DNA of 64,000 nt from Rhizophagus irregularis (lineage: Eukaryota; Glomeromycota; Glomeromycetes; Glomerales; Glomeraceae), in contig NC_089434.1 of NCBI RefSeq assembly GCF_026210795.1, positions 1,302,001 to 1,366,000 of the forward strand. The letters run 5' to 3'. This document shows, in pieces, positions 1 through 11,429 of this stretch. Under the pieces are notes generated by a model. It was not told the DNA's origin, did not search any database, and worked only from the letters and a program-made list of their open reading frames with translations. Position 1 is the first letter of the stretch, and each line of letters begins with the position of its first letter. The translations under genes were made by a program, and so were the position numbers.

Positions 1-49
1 ATAACTTTGTTGTAAATATTTTTTTTTAAAATCTATATCTATTATTCTC

Positions 50-873
50 AATACAAGTATATAATTTCCATTTGTTAAACTATAACATGGGATAATATTT
101 GGATTACGTCTAGTTAAATGTGATTTAGTCTAAAAATGTTTAAGATTGAATTTTTTTTTGCTAGCTATTATTTTAAACCAACTTTACGGTAATTTACACT
201 TTCAACATTTTCTAAATGTTATTAATTTTTTTTCAGAATTTCATTTTTCAATCAACCCAAATTGCTGTATAAATTTCAGAGACGCCACATTATGTTAATA
301 ATATTTTGATATTTCGTAAATTATTATATTTTATTTTTATATTTATTTTTATTATAATGACAAAGCTATGCTAGTACAATTTTAGGCATGACTACATCAA
401 AGTAGAACAAGCTTAAACTACAAGTCCCCGATGGCCTATTTTTTTTGAAACAATAAAAAGACGTGGCTTATTGTCGTGTATTATAAATTATTATATTAAA
501 TAGGATCCATTCAACTATTTTACTAGGCGTGTGTTGATTCCATTTGATATTTTCTTGAATTAAATAATCAATTTCGCCATTTCCGGATGTCCAATTTGAA
601 AAATTTTCTTTTAAATAATTTTAAACACGAGATTTATAATATAATATGGCCATTACAAATTCTTCTTGTTTCTGGATCAAAATTAGCTTTATCTCGACCA
701 TAACCAAATAACTAATAATTTTATTGCGTCGCTTGTGAGAATTTTATCAGCAAGAACTGTCTGTTTTTGAAATTCAAAGTGTTTGTTAAATCATTGTGAA
801 TATCGACATTTGTAAAAATAATGGCTCTGTTAATTGTGCATTAACTAATTCTTTTCAATCAAATAACAGACAT
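50..873 (-). pseudogene. decayed 5' half of a kinase-family gene
   Basis: The minus strand matches the first exon and the start of exon 2 of kinase gene A, with many substitutions and indels. Recognisable pieces include the start region (CAT at 871-873), the stretch equivalent to the AENSLTEDE segment near 740-790, and the exon 2 beginning near 60-135 (ATTTAACTAGACG...). Exon 1 has no open frame and most of the Cys motif is destroyed. An insertion at about 331-497 is bracketed by a 14-base direct repeat (TAAATTATTATATT at 317-330 and 484-497) that resembles a target-site duplication. The kinase C-lobe is absent, so this is a truncated dead copy. Confidence 0.8.
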
Positions 874-1047
874 AATATAATTATTTTTTGTAAAAAAAAA
901 ATATATTAGTTTTTAATTTGATACAAAAAATGAAATAGGAACAATAACTTCGAACTTTTTAAATTAGTTCATCTTTAAAAAAAAAAGATTTGTCGGAATA
1001 ATCTAATCTCATGCATAAAGATAATAAATAAATATATTTTTAGTATA

Positions 1048-1600
1048 CTAGGAAACGGAAACCGTTGTAAGTCCGGAGCGAAAGATTTGTACAAAAATCC
1101 AAATATCTTTAAAAATTTAATTTGTACAAAAAATCTGGCATCCCTAAAAAAATAAAAATGAAAAATGAAACATTAGAAACGTTTCTTTAAGGTTAAACAA
1201 GTAAGAAAAGCCCTCACAATTTACCTTTAAAAGTCCGGCATGTACAAAAAACCTGTGTTCCTAGATAAAAGAAAATAAAAATGAAACGCTAAAAACGTTT
1301 CTTTAAAGCAAAACAAATAAAAAACAACTTACCAGTCCGGTATGTACAAGAAATCCAGAAACCCTAGGAAAAAAATAAGAAAGTCGTTTAAAAGAAAAAT
1401 ATACTTACTAGCCGAAATCTAAAAAAAAAGGTAATCATAAACTTTTTACTTGTTTATTTTTGATGTAGCACGAAATTTCAATACACATTCTGTGCAGACC
1501 AATCAGAAATGACGCATGCGGACAACTGGAAATCGCCACGTGACACTAATTGTCATCGACCTTCGTAAAATTATATAGTCTTTCGCTACGCTCCGGACAA
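1048..1600. mobile_element. TIR-type repeat family 1, copy 1 (expanded)
   Basis: The element begins CTAGGAAACGG...GTAAGTCCGGAGCGA and ends TCGCTACGCTCCGGAC. The GTCCGGAGCGA and TCGCTCCGGAC parts are inverted copies. Two more copies lie at 17247-17400 and 31274-31508, sharing both ends and an internal AACTCACGTG-type segment. This copy is longer because its interior (1085-1400) holds a minus-strand series of micro-exon-like modules. No transposase is visible, so it is a non-autonomous element. Confidence 0.65.
1085..1400 (-). repeat. micro-exon-like modules, minus strand
   Basis: Read on the minus strand, about three units follow one another. Each has a pyrimidine tract ending in TAG, 35-45 bases containing TTTTTTGTACATGCCGGAC or a close variant, and a GTAAGT/GTAAAT donor-like end. 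Between them lie branch-site-like segments inside short hairpins: GAAACGTTTCTAATGTTTC (complement of 1167-1185) and GAAACGTTTTTAGCGTTTC (complement of 1283-1301). The same architecture fills 10.5-16 kb on the plus strand. No long reading frame connects the units, so whether they are transcribed or spliced is unknown. Confidence 0.5.
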
Positions 1601-2049
1601 TCATTTATATCATCTAAAAAATATGCAACTTTTTATATAATGATAGCATAAAATTAAATTAAGATTACCCGTAAACATCAAAATGATGAAAGGATTCACG
1701 AAGGTACAATTTGAAAAACAAATTAATACTTTGTTAACATTTATTAATGATTATATTTCTTTCTTTATTAGTATTACTAATTCACCTTCAGTATTGATAT
1801 TATTTATTTGTTTCAAAAAATATAATCATCAAAATTTCCAAATTAAATCACGTAATAAAATTGTGACTAATCTTGTTATCTTGGTAAATAATAATCTCAG
1901 TTCTTTTATTAATAAACATAACTTTATAACCATTAATAATTCTATTAATTAATAATTTATTATTATCACTTTCTAAATTAATATATATAATATAAGAATA
2001 TTCTAACCTTTCTAACAACAATCGATTAAAAAAAATCAAAATATAAATT

Positions 2050-2996
2050 TATATATACTGTATATTTACAACTTAAAAAATTATCTACTTTCATTGTATA
2101 ATTTATCAAATAACAATTTCCCTTATCCCCGGCCACTAACGGGCATCCAGAATTTTTTTGCCATTTATAAACTAGGTATGCAGCATAATAATTTATTAGT
2201 AGTTATAGTTTAATTGAGTATAATTTATCAATTTTTTATTGATTCGTTATTATTATAATAGATGTTTAATTTTACTAATATTTATAGCTACATTACAATT
2301 AGAAATATGAAGTGTGAATTCCATTCCCTCCAAATCAAGAGTTATATTTTGAGATAAAGATTGAGAGTCACTTTGTGCGCTCTTATTTAAATCTATAAGG
2401 ATCTATAAGGGTGACCTGACTTTCCCTTTAAAAGGCGTTCTTACTTTGATGTAGTTTTGCTTGCCATTTTTAAGAAAATTGTGTAAAAACTAAAGGTTTA
2501 TTTTTATATATATGGTGAACACTGATCAACTATGTGTCCAGGATGATAAATTAGTTATTTACAATCATACAATGCTATTCGTAAAGAGTTATTATCCAAC
2601 CCATTTACTTATGGATAGCATAGTAAATAACTAAATTATTTTCATTTTCATTTTCAACAGATGTCAATAGACCTTGTGTTAGTTGAACTCTGTAATAAAA
2701 TTATTCCACTACTTTACTTGTATTTACGAAATTTGTACGAAATTTGTAAAGGGAATTAAAAAGACGATAAACTCCAATTAGTAACAACATAAATATTTTC
2801 TTTTTGGTGATAATTCATATATTTAATAATTCAAATTTATTATATAATTATTTAAATTACAAACTAAGAATTTTGTAAAACATTTTTTTTACTACTCTAG
2901 TCTTAGTGTTTAAATAATTCAAAATAAAGCATAAATAAATGATAAAATCTTTCGAAATATAATAATGATATCGTTAACTTATTTCCAAAGGAAAAT
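2050..2996. other. 3' flank of kinase gene A, part of the duplicon
   Basis: No gene is seen. The stretch matches the sequence beyond kinase C (about 35280-35839) and, inverted, that beyond kinase F (51434-51860). Shared segments include the one around TAAATTACAAACTAAGAA. It shows that the kinase duplications carried roughly 0.5-1 kb of 3' flank. Confidence 0.6.
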
Positions 2997-5746
2997 TTAA
3001 AATCCATCTAAAGAATAGATAAATAACAATAAATACCAATTAGTAAAAACAAAAAAAAAGTAATAGCAAATTTCTTTTAAAGCAATTAAAACTTACCATC
3101 GGGAATTTCCAGCTCATCTTGCTCTTCTGAATGAAGGTTTGGATTATTAAACATTTCATCATCATCTGTAAGAATGAATAAATAGAATTAAATAAATATA
3201 AAATTGAAATCGTTGCAAAATTTTCCGCCTACCATCAATATCACCAATATTTTGTCTTTTCATTTTTTGTTGAATCACTTCTTTTTCACCATCTAAATTT
3301 TTGAATAAAAGCCATATTAAATTAATACATGACAAAACTAGTCATTCATTTTTTTTTTATTTTTTGCTTACCATCACTATCAATATTTTTCCTTTTCATT
3401 TGTTGTTGAATTATTTCTTTTTCGTCATAGTAATTTTAAAATAAAATCACGTTATTTAATAAATGAAATTAATATAATGAATTCATTTATTTACTTACTA
3501 TTTGAATTTATTTGCAAATTAAAAAATTCTTTGGGTAATTTTTCACTATCACCTAAATTAAAAATGTAAGAAATAGATTTTAATTTAATATATTATTTCA
3601 AATAACCACTTTTTAGTAACAAAAATAAGAATAATTGAATAATATGAAATTGATCATTAAAATGTATATATATTTACTTACTAATAACATTTGGTCCTTT
3701 TGTTTGTTGTACTGTTTCTTGTTTATATTAAATTAAAAATAAATTATGTTTAATAAATAATGAATATTTGCACTAATAAATAAGCTTATTTATTCACTTA
3801 CCATCTTTTATTGGCAACTTTTCAAATGTTTTGGATAAATTTTTACTATTTGCTAAAATTTGAAAATACATGTTATTATTTATTTACCTAATTGCATTGT
3901 CATTAAAAAATTATCAAAATATAAGTTACCCTTAAATATACTGTGTAATTTTGATGTATTATTATTACTCTGATTTCTTGGTTTATTAAAATCATTAACT
4001 AAAGAAAATGTAAAATTAATAATTGAATATATATATAGCTATATAACTAATTCACAACTTAAAAAATATTACTATTAGCGGGAATACTAAAATCATACGA
4101 TTTACTATGAAATGCTATTTAAAATGAAATATTTAGTTAAAAAAAAAGTCAAAATGATAGGAGTACAAATAATCTGAAAAAATGAAAAAGATTTATATAT
4201 TAAATTTGTACCTTCTAGCTCCTCTTTTAATTTAGTATGAACAATGAGATTTTATTATTATTACTTATTTATTTAAATAATAAAAGCAATATGTAATAAA
4301 TACAATACCTTCTGTTGCATTTCTTTGTTCAAATTGATGAATTTTACTTGTAAATAATCTGCTATTTGTACTATTTACTAAATTATTTGCTTCACTAAAT
4401 TCTAAATTATTATGTATTTCTGATTCATCTGTCATACTTTGATAATATAAATTCATATCCCTTACTTTTATTGTAAGTGTAGTAGTATCTGGTCTTTTTG
4501 ATGGATCTGCATCCCAACATTCTTCCATTAAATTTTTATATTCAACAGGGGTTCCTGATACTATTCTTGGTCTAATACCATTAATAATATTCATTGCAAG
4601 ATCGTAATCATGTTCATGATTAATAAATGGTGGTTGTTGTGATGAAATTTCCCACATAAGCATTGCAATACTATAAATATCAGATTTAAAAGTATATTCT
4701 TTTCCATTAATAATTTCAGGTGCTATGTAAGGAAGATTTCCATATATACATTTTGATGATTTATCAGCAGGTCCACAAAATCCAAGATCACTAATATACC
4801 ATAGGCTATTAAGTTGTGAATACAATATATTTCCTGAATGTAAATCTCTATGAATTGATGCATTATCAAAATGAATAAAATAAAGTGCCCTAACTATTTC
4901 AAAAGTTATATTGATTTTTTGTTTCCATGTAAGCTTATTATGATTTTGTTGCAAATATTCTCTTAAATTTATATTCATTTTATCCATCACAAGCATATAA
5001 TTTCCATTTAATATATTTTGTGTTAAACCATAACATTGGACAATTACTGGAAATTTATTACCTATAGTTAAATGTGATTTAGCCTATAAAAATGTAAAGA
5101 ATTAATAAATAAACTGGTCAATTAGCTTCTTCTAAATTTTATTTAAATTACAAACCTCTTCAAACCAACTTTGATTTGCACTTTCAACATTTTCTAAACT
5201 TTTAAGTATTACATCTTGATCTCCAAATCTTATTAATTGTTTTTTTTTAGAATCCCATTCTTCATATTTTCCATCAATCCAGACTGCTGTATAGATTTCA
5301 GAAAATCCACCTTTTGTTAGATACTTAATATTTCGTAAACTATTATATGGAATCCATTCAATTATAGTATCTGGTCTAACTAATTCCATTTGACATTTCT
5401 GGATTAAATTATCAATATCTTCATTTCCAGATGTCCAATTTGAAAATTTTGCTTTTAAATAATTTCTAACACAAAATTCACAATAAAATGTAGCTAAACA
5501 TTTTTGATTACAATTTTCACAAGTTCTTTTTGTTCCTGAATTAAAAAGAATTTTATCTCGATCATAATCTTTAGTTACCCATCTTATTGCATAAGTTTTT
5601 TCATCTTCTGTAAGAGAATTATCAGCAAGAACTGTCTGTTTCTTAAATTCATATTGTTTATGTATATCAGTGTGAACATTATAGTCTATTAATGCAATTG
5701 ATCGATTAATTACTGCGTAAACAAATTCTTCTCGAATGACAGACAT
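2997..5746 (-). CDS. protein kinase A, Cys-motif N-terminus and multi-exon tail
   Basis: Probable active Ser/Thr (TKL-like) kinase of a family greatly expanded in Glomeromycotina; substrates unknown. Exon 1 is 5746-5156 (197 codons) and exon 2 is 5083-4309. Small exons follow (12 bases at 4223-4212, 42 at 4114-4073, 69 at 3998-3930, then shorter ones) to a stop at 2997-2999, giving about 589 aa if the exon lacking an AG acceptor near 3400 is skipped. Visible motifs are a Cys cluster (C76-x2-C79-x3-C83-x5-C89-x2-C92), the glycine loop TKGGFSEIY, the VILK lysine, HRDLHSGN, DLG in place of DFG, APE, and a C-lobe ending in RPD. One residue is inserted before HRD compared with F. All joins are in frame, and the start is the ATG shared by all paralogs. 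Confidence 0.85.
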
Positions 5747-6620
5747 GGAATTTTTTTAAAATAAAGCTCCAAAAGAAGGGCTAAAAAAAAATATTATAAC
5801 AAGAAAAAAAGGCTGAACGGAGTTTTGTATCCGAAATAATCCACAAACTTATAATGCAGTCAGTGCAACTTACCTAGTATTGCACAAAATGCTTTTTGCT
5901 CCAAACATAGATCTACACTCGTGTGAAACATATCACATGCATCATGAAATGAAATTGTCACGTGATTATAATGATTTCTTGGATAAAGCGAAACCTAAAG
6001 GACAATCTTTTAAAATGACTGCAATGATCGTAGTGGCTTAAGCGTATTAATTATTTAGAATGAATAAAAAGAAACTGACTTATATAATTACAGAAATTAA
6101 ATTTATGTACTAGTACGCCCATGCGGTAAAATTATTCCCTGCACTCCTTTTTTGAATATGATTGGTTCAAAGTGTGGCTAACTTCCATTAATTTTGTGTA
6201 ACATTTAGAAAATATTCATCGCATTTAATAAAAATTAAAATTTCGTAAAATAAAAAGGAATTTAAAGGGTTATTATAATTATTCTTTGTTTCTTTCTTTA
6301 ATATATAAATTACAATTTATTAAATTTATTAAATATTTCAACACACTTAACAAAAAACAGTGTTTTACCATTACACCATTGCAGAACTAAGTTATAAACG
6401 TTTCATAATAAATAATAATAATGAATTTTTAAATTTCTGAAAAAAAATTATTATTTAATAATGAATTAAAAATCAAAAGCAACTAGTACTATACAAAGTT
6501 GAAATGTCGAATCCTAAAATAAACTTCCAAAATAAAATATTTCTAAAGAAATGTTTTTTTAAACAATATATCCAATGTTCTTAACTTTGCTGAAACCTCT
6601 GATTTAGCAACTTTAACGCT
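5747..6620 (-). promoter_or_regulatory. conserved upstream region of kinase A
   Basis: The segment aligns with 20227-21080 upstream of kinase B, so the segmental duplication includes about 0.85 kb of promoter. Within it, 5810-5840 is identical over 31 bases to the complement of 48554-48584 upstream of kinase F, and differs at one base from 20292-20322 (kinase B). The core is GGAGTTTTGTATCCGAAATA. It lies 60-90 bases before the ATG in all three genes, so it may be 5' UTR or a core promoter element. Confidence 0.55.
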
Positions 6621-7259
6621 TCTAGCATGTGACCATCACGTGACTATAGGGTCGATCGCTAGTGGCATTTTTTTCGTTTAGACTGTCCAGTTTCTACCTC
6701 ACTACTTTATATTTTCTACATGGAGGTAATATGAAACTTTAATTGTTTTTTAATTGTGAAAAATACGTTTTAATTTTTGAAAATACAATTATTTTTATTT
6801 TTAAAAAACATGTAATTATAGATTCTGTCATTTCACTTCATATCTGTTATATAGAAGCGATAAGTTGTATACAAACCATTAAGTAACGCATTTTATTATT
6901 AATTATTAAAATTTTAATAGATTACATAATTTTTTTTATCAATAATAAATTATTAATTGTATAATTGTAAAATATTGTAATTTAATTATAACATACACAA
7001 ATAGTACAATATCTTATATAAATATTAATTCCTCTTGTTATGATTGGATTGCCGCGGATTTTTAAGCGATCAACGTACTAAGTTTCCGTTGACATAGCGC
7101 CCCTGGTGACACAACCATAACAAGGTGGGAACCCATTCAAGAATAAAATACAATTGTTTCAATTTTTAAGAATGTACATAGTAGTTAAAGAATATATATA
7201 AAATGGGCGTGTGTATATTTTATAATATTACGCAGTTCAAACAATAAAGAATAAATTAA
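6621..7259. other. intergenic, one weak fold-back
   Basis: No coding sequence is seen. A short inverted pair, TTGTTATGATTG near 7035 and CAACCATAACAA near 7110, encloses about 75 bases, including GCCGCGGATT. It may be a tiny fold-back element. The rest is AT-rich. Confidence 0.35.
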
Positions 7260-9042
7260 TCAATATTCTAATGAAAGCTTCATGGCAATGTTTTTACCGG
7301 ATCTACTTGGCACTTTATAATTCTTCGTAATGTTATCAAGCTCCTTAATAGCTTTGACATCGTATTTAGTATAGTGTATTTTAAACGCTTCTCTGACGAA
7401 TAGAACAAGTCGTTCCAAAGTACCGCACTTTTTAAGCTTAGTCTTGTCAGTGCCTGTTAGATATCTATATAATATCTGCTCAACAACTTCGGAGGTCATA
7501 AACTCTTCAATTTCTGATCTTGCTGGCGCAGTAGTTTTTCCTTTTTTTACTCGTATTTCTCTGAATTCATGGACCTTTGCATCAATCTTTTTATTAAGTT
7601 TACTGCGAAAATCTGTTAGAGTCCGTTTAGAGTGGCAAATGACCTCTTCAGCATTATTACTATAGAGGTCATAATTAAATATTGTCTTTACGAGACTTTC
7701 AATAGCATCATCTGGAGGTGCCCTACATCTGAGAAAAAGACATTTAATTTCCTCATGCCAAAGCCGAGCAAGTGCCTTTTCGTCATTTGCAGATATAGCT
7801 GCAGTGGCTTTTGATATTGGTGCAGTGGGTATCATCATGTTATTTACAAGAAGCAAATCTAACGATGTATTCATAGCGTTGTACATCTGATTTGCCATTA
7901 CTAATACATCCGGTCTTTCTATTAGCCACTGGCAAACTTCTAAAATATTTTTCATTCCATTTAAAGCTTTAGGTTTGTCTAAAAGTATATTTATATAAAT
8001 TGTTAAATATTAGTATTCGTAATAAACATAATAATAATAATAATAAACAATAATTAGGAAATAATTACCTTTTCTTGTATCATGCAATGTTAAGTCTTGT
8101 TGGTTTCTCCATCTTTCACTATACTTCTCATCTAAGCTTCCGGCAGATTCATCACTATCACCTCTATCTTCTATAATCATCAGTGAATTGAATTTATTAG
8201 TATAAGTAATATTAGTTACTACATAAGGATTAGTTTGCAATTACCTTTATCATCATCACTTTCCGAGACTTCAAGCAAATCAGTAATATTTCCTTGAGAT
8301 CGTTGACGCTTATTTTTAGTAGAACTGATGGATAAAACCCGTTTTTTATTCATACTTTTAGCCGATCGACTTGCAGTTGCACTTTCTGTTTCTATTTCAC
8401 GATCATCTTCACAAATCTTTTTAGAATTATCCGCAATTGTGCTATAATCTAACTTGAAAGGCCCAGAAATGCTTAAATCATTGGGTGTATCATCAAATGC
8501 TGGTTCTAACTCATCGTCAGAAATAGAAATGACATTAAGGTCTGATTTAGAAGGTTGCTTTTCACTATCATGATCTAATTATAATATACATTATTCAATA
8601 TTGAAATTTATTATAAAAATAAAATAATGGTAAATTTAAAAATTAATTACCAGCTTCAGCTTCATATTCTTGAATCGGAGTGTCACATTTATTCGCTTGT
8701 TTTTTATTATCCCGGACACGATCACCTAATTAAAGTAAACGCAAATCGGAAATTGAGAAAAAATTACTAAAATAAGAAAAGATATTACTAATTTTTTTAA
8801 AAAAAAGTCTGAAGACATTACCCGCAGCAGTCTTTAGCACTTGGGTTGAACCACGACCTCGTCCACAACCTCGTCCATGACCTCGTCCACCACCATTTTT
8901 TCCACGACCTTCTAATTAAATTAAAAAGTACTAAATAAAAAATTGTAATAATATTATATTGCAATTTTATATAAAAATATTTACTTTTGACTTCTGCTTC
9001 ATTTTGCACGGTAGTTTTTTGTTCTTTTCGTACTCTTGTCAT
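7260..9042 (-). CDS. six-exon gene, RGG-like N-terminus, SIM-like motif, function unknown
   Basis: Six exons join in frame with good splice sites: 9042-8985, 8911-8822, 8725-8651, 8574-8245, 8170-8069 and 7978-7260. They total 1374 bases, or 457 aa. Residues 20-40 are Arg/Gly-rich (GRGKNGGGRGHGRGCGRGRG), as in RGG-type RNA- or chromatin-binding segments. Residues 89-96 read VISISDDE, a hydrophobic-plus-acidic pattern like a SUMO-interacting motif. A basic KKR...KNKRQR stretch near 150-168 could be a nuclear localisation signal. The C-terminal 240 residues are helical, Lys-rich and without a family I recognise. A nuclear role is inferred from composition only. An element-derived gene is an alternative, since the neighbourhood is repeat-rich. 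Confidence 0.75.
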
Positions 9043-9463
9043 TTTAAAAAAATAAATAATAATTTAAAAAGTTTTTTTTTTTATAAAATTGGAAGAGTTA
9101 CGAAATTTAAAAAATTATTTTTTTTATTACTAATTTTATTATCAAGAAACAAAGTTTATAAAAGTTTATTTTTAAACTTAATGTAAGAAAAAGTCTATTT
9201 GTTTAAGTTTATTTAGGCGAATAATTTAAACTTTAATATATAAAACTTCATATATGTTAATAAATAAGCTTCTCTATATATATTTTAATAAATAAACTTT
9301 TATACAATAAATTTTATATCTACTTCAGTAAAAGAAAATGAAAAATATCATCTTTCGAAATTTTTTAAAAAAATCAAAATGTAAGAAAAAGAAATTTTTC
9401 ATTTTTCAATTTTTTCATATTTTATGAGCAAAACAATATCAACGAACTAATTGATTAACAAAA

Positions 9464-9510
9464 AGTTCGCCCTTACGCCCTTACGCTTCTATTGTAATAG
9501 CACTGTTTTA
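9464..9510. repeat. direct repeat, left copy flanking TLDc relic
   Basis: The stretch reads TTCGCCCTTACGCCCTTACG, then CTTCTATTGTAATAGCACTGTTTTA. A near copy lies at 10300-10346 in the same orientation (CACCCTTATACCCTTACA, then CTTCTATTGTAATAGTAATGTTTCA). The pair brackets the BACK/TLDc pseudogene. Confidence 0.6.
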
Positions 9511-9529
9511 CTGATTGATAAAATAAACT

Positions 9530-10287
9530 TACTCTCCCCTATTGTAATACTGATTGATATATAAATCAAGATCACGGACACCAAATGATGGGCCAAGATC
9601 ACTATGGCATATTTTTCACTTTTTACACGACTTAAAATATAACTTTCAACATCGACACTATTATCAAAAGAGAATATAAAGCTATCTTTAGTAGTACCAA
9701 AATTTTCTTCATCTAATTCATCATCAGATTCATCAGACTCATTAGATTCCCACACAATTAGATTATATTCTCCAAGAATTTCATTACTATTGTTCACTTT
9801 GATAATTGTTATAGTACGAAGTCGATTATCACAGATTTATGAAATTTTTTATGTGTAAACCCATCACGAGATCCACAAAGTAACAATTGGAATTTGTACG
9901 CTTTTTCTATCTCATCTGTAATTTCTAATCTATCAATCCATTTTGAAATTAATTCGGCATGTTGAATTGTAATAATTTTGGAATTAATATAAATTCATTT
10001 ATAGCAGTCGTCATACGAGGTTTTGATTTTTTATTAGGATTCATAAAATATTTTAATAAGTCTTCATATAATAAATCCTTTGGTAAAATTTTTCTGTAAG
10101 GTAATACTTTATCCGAAAATTCTTCAGAAGACAAATTATGAAATCTGATGAATGGAATACATTGACGTACATTATTCTTTAAAGTTTTGAAATCTTCTTT
10201 TGAAATATTTGTAATATCAAAAGGAAGTTCAGGACTTTGAGCAAGTCCCCATTTTAGCACATGTTCCCATACTTGAATTTCCCTCAT
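9530..10287 (-). pseudogene. BACK-TLDc domain pseudogene lacking the BTB part
   Basis: On the minus strand, 10287-10000 encodes a BACK-like helical segment (EIQVWEHVLKWGLAQSPELP...). It runs into a TLDc domain with the recognisable pieces SKIITIQHAELISKW, CGSRDGFT, ITIIKVNNSNEILGEYN, DSFIFSF and GPSFGVRDLDLYI. Complete family members are BTB-BACK-TLDc proteins, some of them Cul3 adaptors. Here the BTB domain is missing and nothing upstream encodes it. At least three single-base frameshifts separate the pieces (near 9965, 9825 and 9600). It is a dead fragment. Confidence 0.8.
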
Positions 10288-10299
10288 TTAAAATAAAAG

Positions 10300-10346
10300 A
10301 GTTCACCCTTATACCCTTACACTTCTATTGTAATAGTAATGTTTCA
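10300..10346. repeat. direct repeat, right copy flanking TLDc relic
   Basis: Partner of 9464-9510 in the same orientation. The two copies lie just outside the two ends of the TLDc pseudogene, which fits insertion, or duplication by recombination, of the whole segment. Confidence 0.55.
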
Positions 10347-10535
10347 CTTAAAGATTCCTAAGTATAAAATCTTTAAGGAATTTTTGTAATTATGATTTAA
10401 ATTAAATTGTAAATTTAATATCGGGAGATTATGTATCACGTGTATCACATATATAGTATTAATGATTATCGATCTTTCTTTCAAATACACGTTCTTCTCT
10501 CTCTCCCTTCCCAGTCTCTCATTTTTTCCATACAT

Positions 10536-11290
10536 GTAAGTGTGTGGTATATGTGTTTATTTCAACGAAACATTATGCAAATGTTAACTAGTGTTTTGTT
10601 TCTTTTTCCTCTTTTTAGATATCCGGTTTTTCAGGTATTTGAATGGAGACTTTCGGTAAGTAAAAAAAAATTAATTCAACATTTTTTTATATTTACTAAC
10701 TGTTCATTTCTCTTCCTTTTTTAGGCGTTTTTCGAGTCTTTTTGGACGTAGGACTGGTAAATAAAAAAAAAATTTTTTTTAAAATTTTTTTTTTATATTA
10801 ATAAGCATTACTAACTTCATTTTATTTTTTTAGGCGGTTTTTGAGTCTCTTTTAATGTGGGACCGTTAAGTAAGAAAAAATTTTTTTTTTATTTTTTATA
10901 TTAATGAACACTATTAACTGTTTATTTTGTTTCTTTTTTTTAGGCAGTTTTCAAGTCTTTCTGGACGTGAAGTACCGGTAAGTAAGAATTTTTTTTTTCT
11001 TTTGTTTATTTTAACGAACATTGCTAATTGTTCATTTTTTTTTTCTTTTTTAGGAATTTTTTTTTGATGTGGGATACCAGTAAGTTTCATGAAAAATTTG
11101 TTTCAATTTTTTTTATTTTGACGAATACTAAATGTTCATTTTTTTTTCTTTTTTAGGTGTTTTTTTAACTTGGATACCGGTAAGCAAAAAAAAGAAGTTA
11201 TTTCAGATTTTTTTATATTAACGAGCATTACTAACTGCTCATTTTCATTTTTTTTTTAGACGTTTCTTTTTTAAGTATCTCTGGACGTAA
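10536..11290 (+). repeat. tandem array of ~107-bp micro-exon-like modules
   Basis: Seven modules start at 10619, 10725, 10834, 10944, 11054, 11157 and 11260 (spacing 103-110). Each has a T-rich tract ending in TTTTTAG, then 23-37 bases related to GCGGTTTTTGAGTCTCTTTG plus GACGTGGGACCG, then GTAAGT or a variant, then about 70-80 AT-rich bases with a TACTAAC-like branch site. In several modules that site lies in the loop of a hairpin: GAACA/TGTTC at about 11015-11035, GAGCA/TGCTC at about 11223-11241. The short segments share no open frame and are not multiples of three. The array could be a splice-competent non-coding transcript or a satellite built from an exon-intron unit. Confidence 0.7.
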
Positions 11291-11429
11291 AATACTTACA
11301 GAATAACGGCAAAGGAAAAAAGATATCGAAGATGACATCTTTCGGATTAATTTCAGTATCAGACACGCACTACAAGTTATTTCAACAAGTGTATTGAAAA
11401 CAAAAAATTCAATTTTTTCTTTTCTTTAG

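Noticed and set aside
1683-2039. Short overlapping frames on both strands
   Set aside because: Low-complexity Asn/Ile-rich translations without splice context; part of the AT-rich flank.
7444-7814. Plus-strand open frames opposite the 457-aa gene
   Set aside because: They are shadows of exon 6 of the minus-strand gene, which has in-frame splicing and a better composition.
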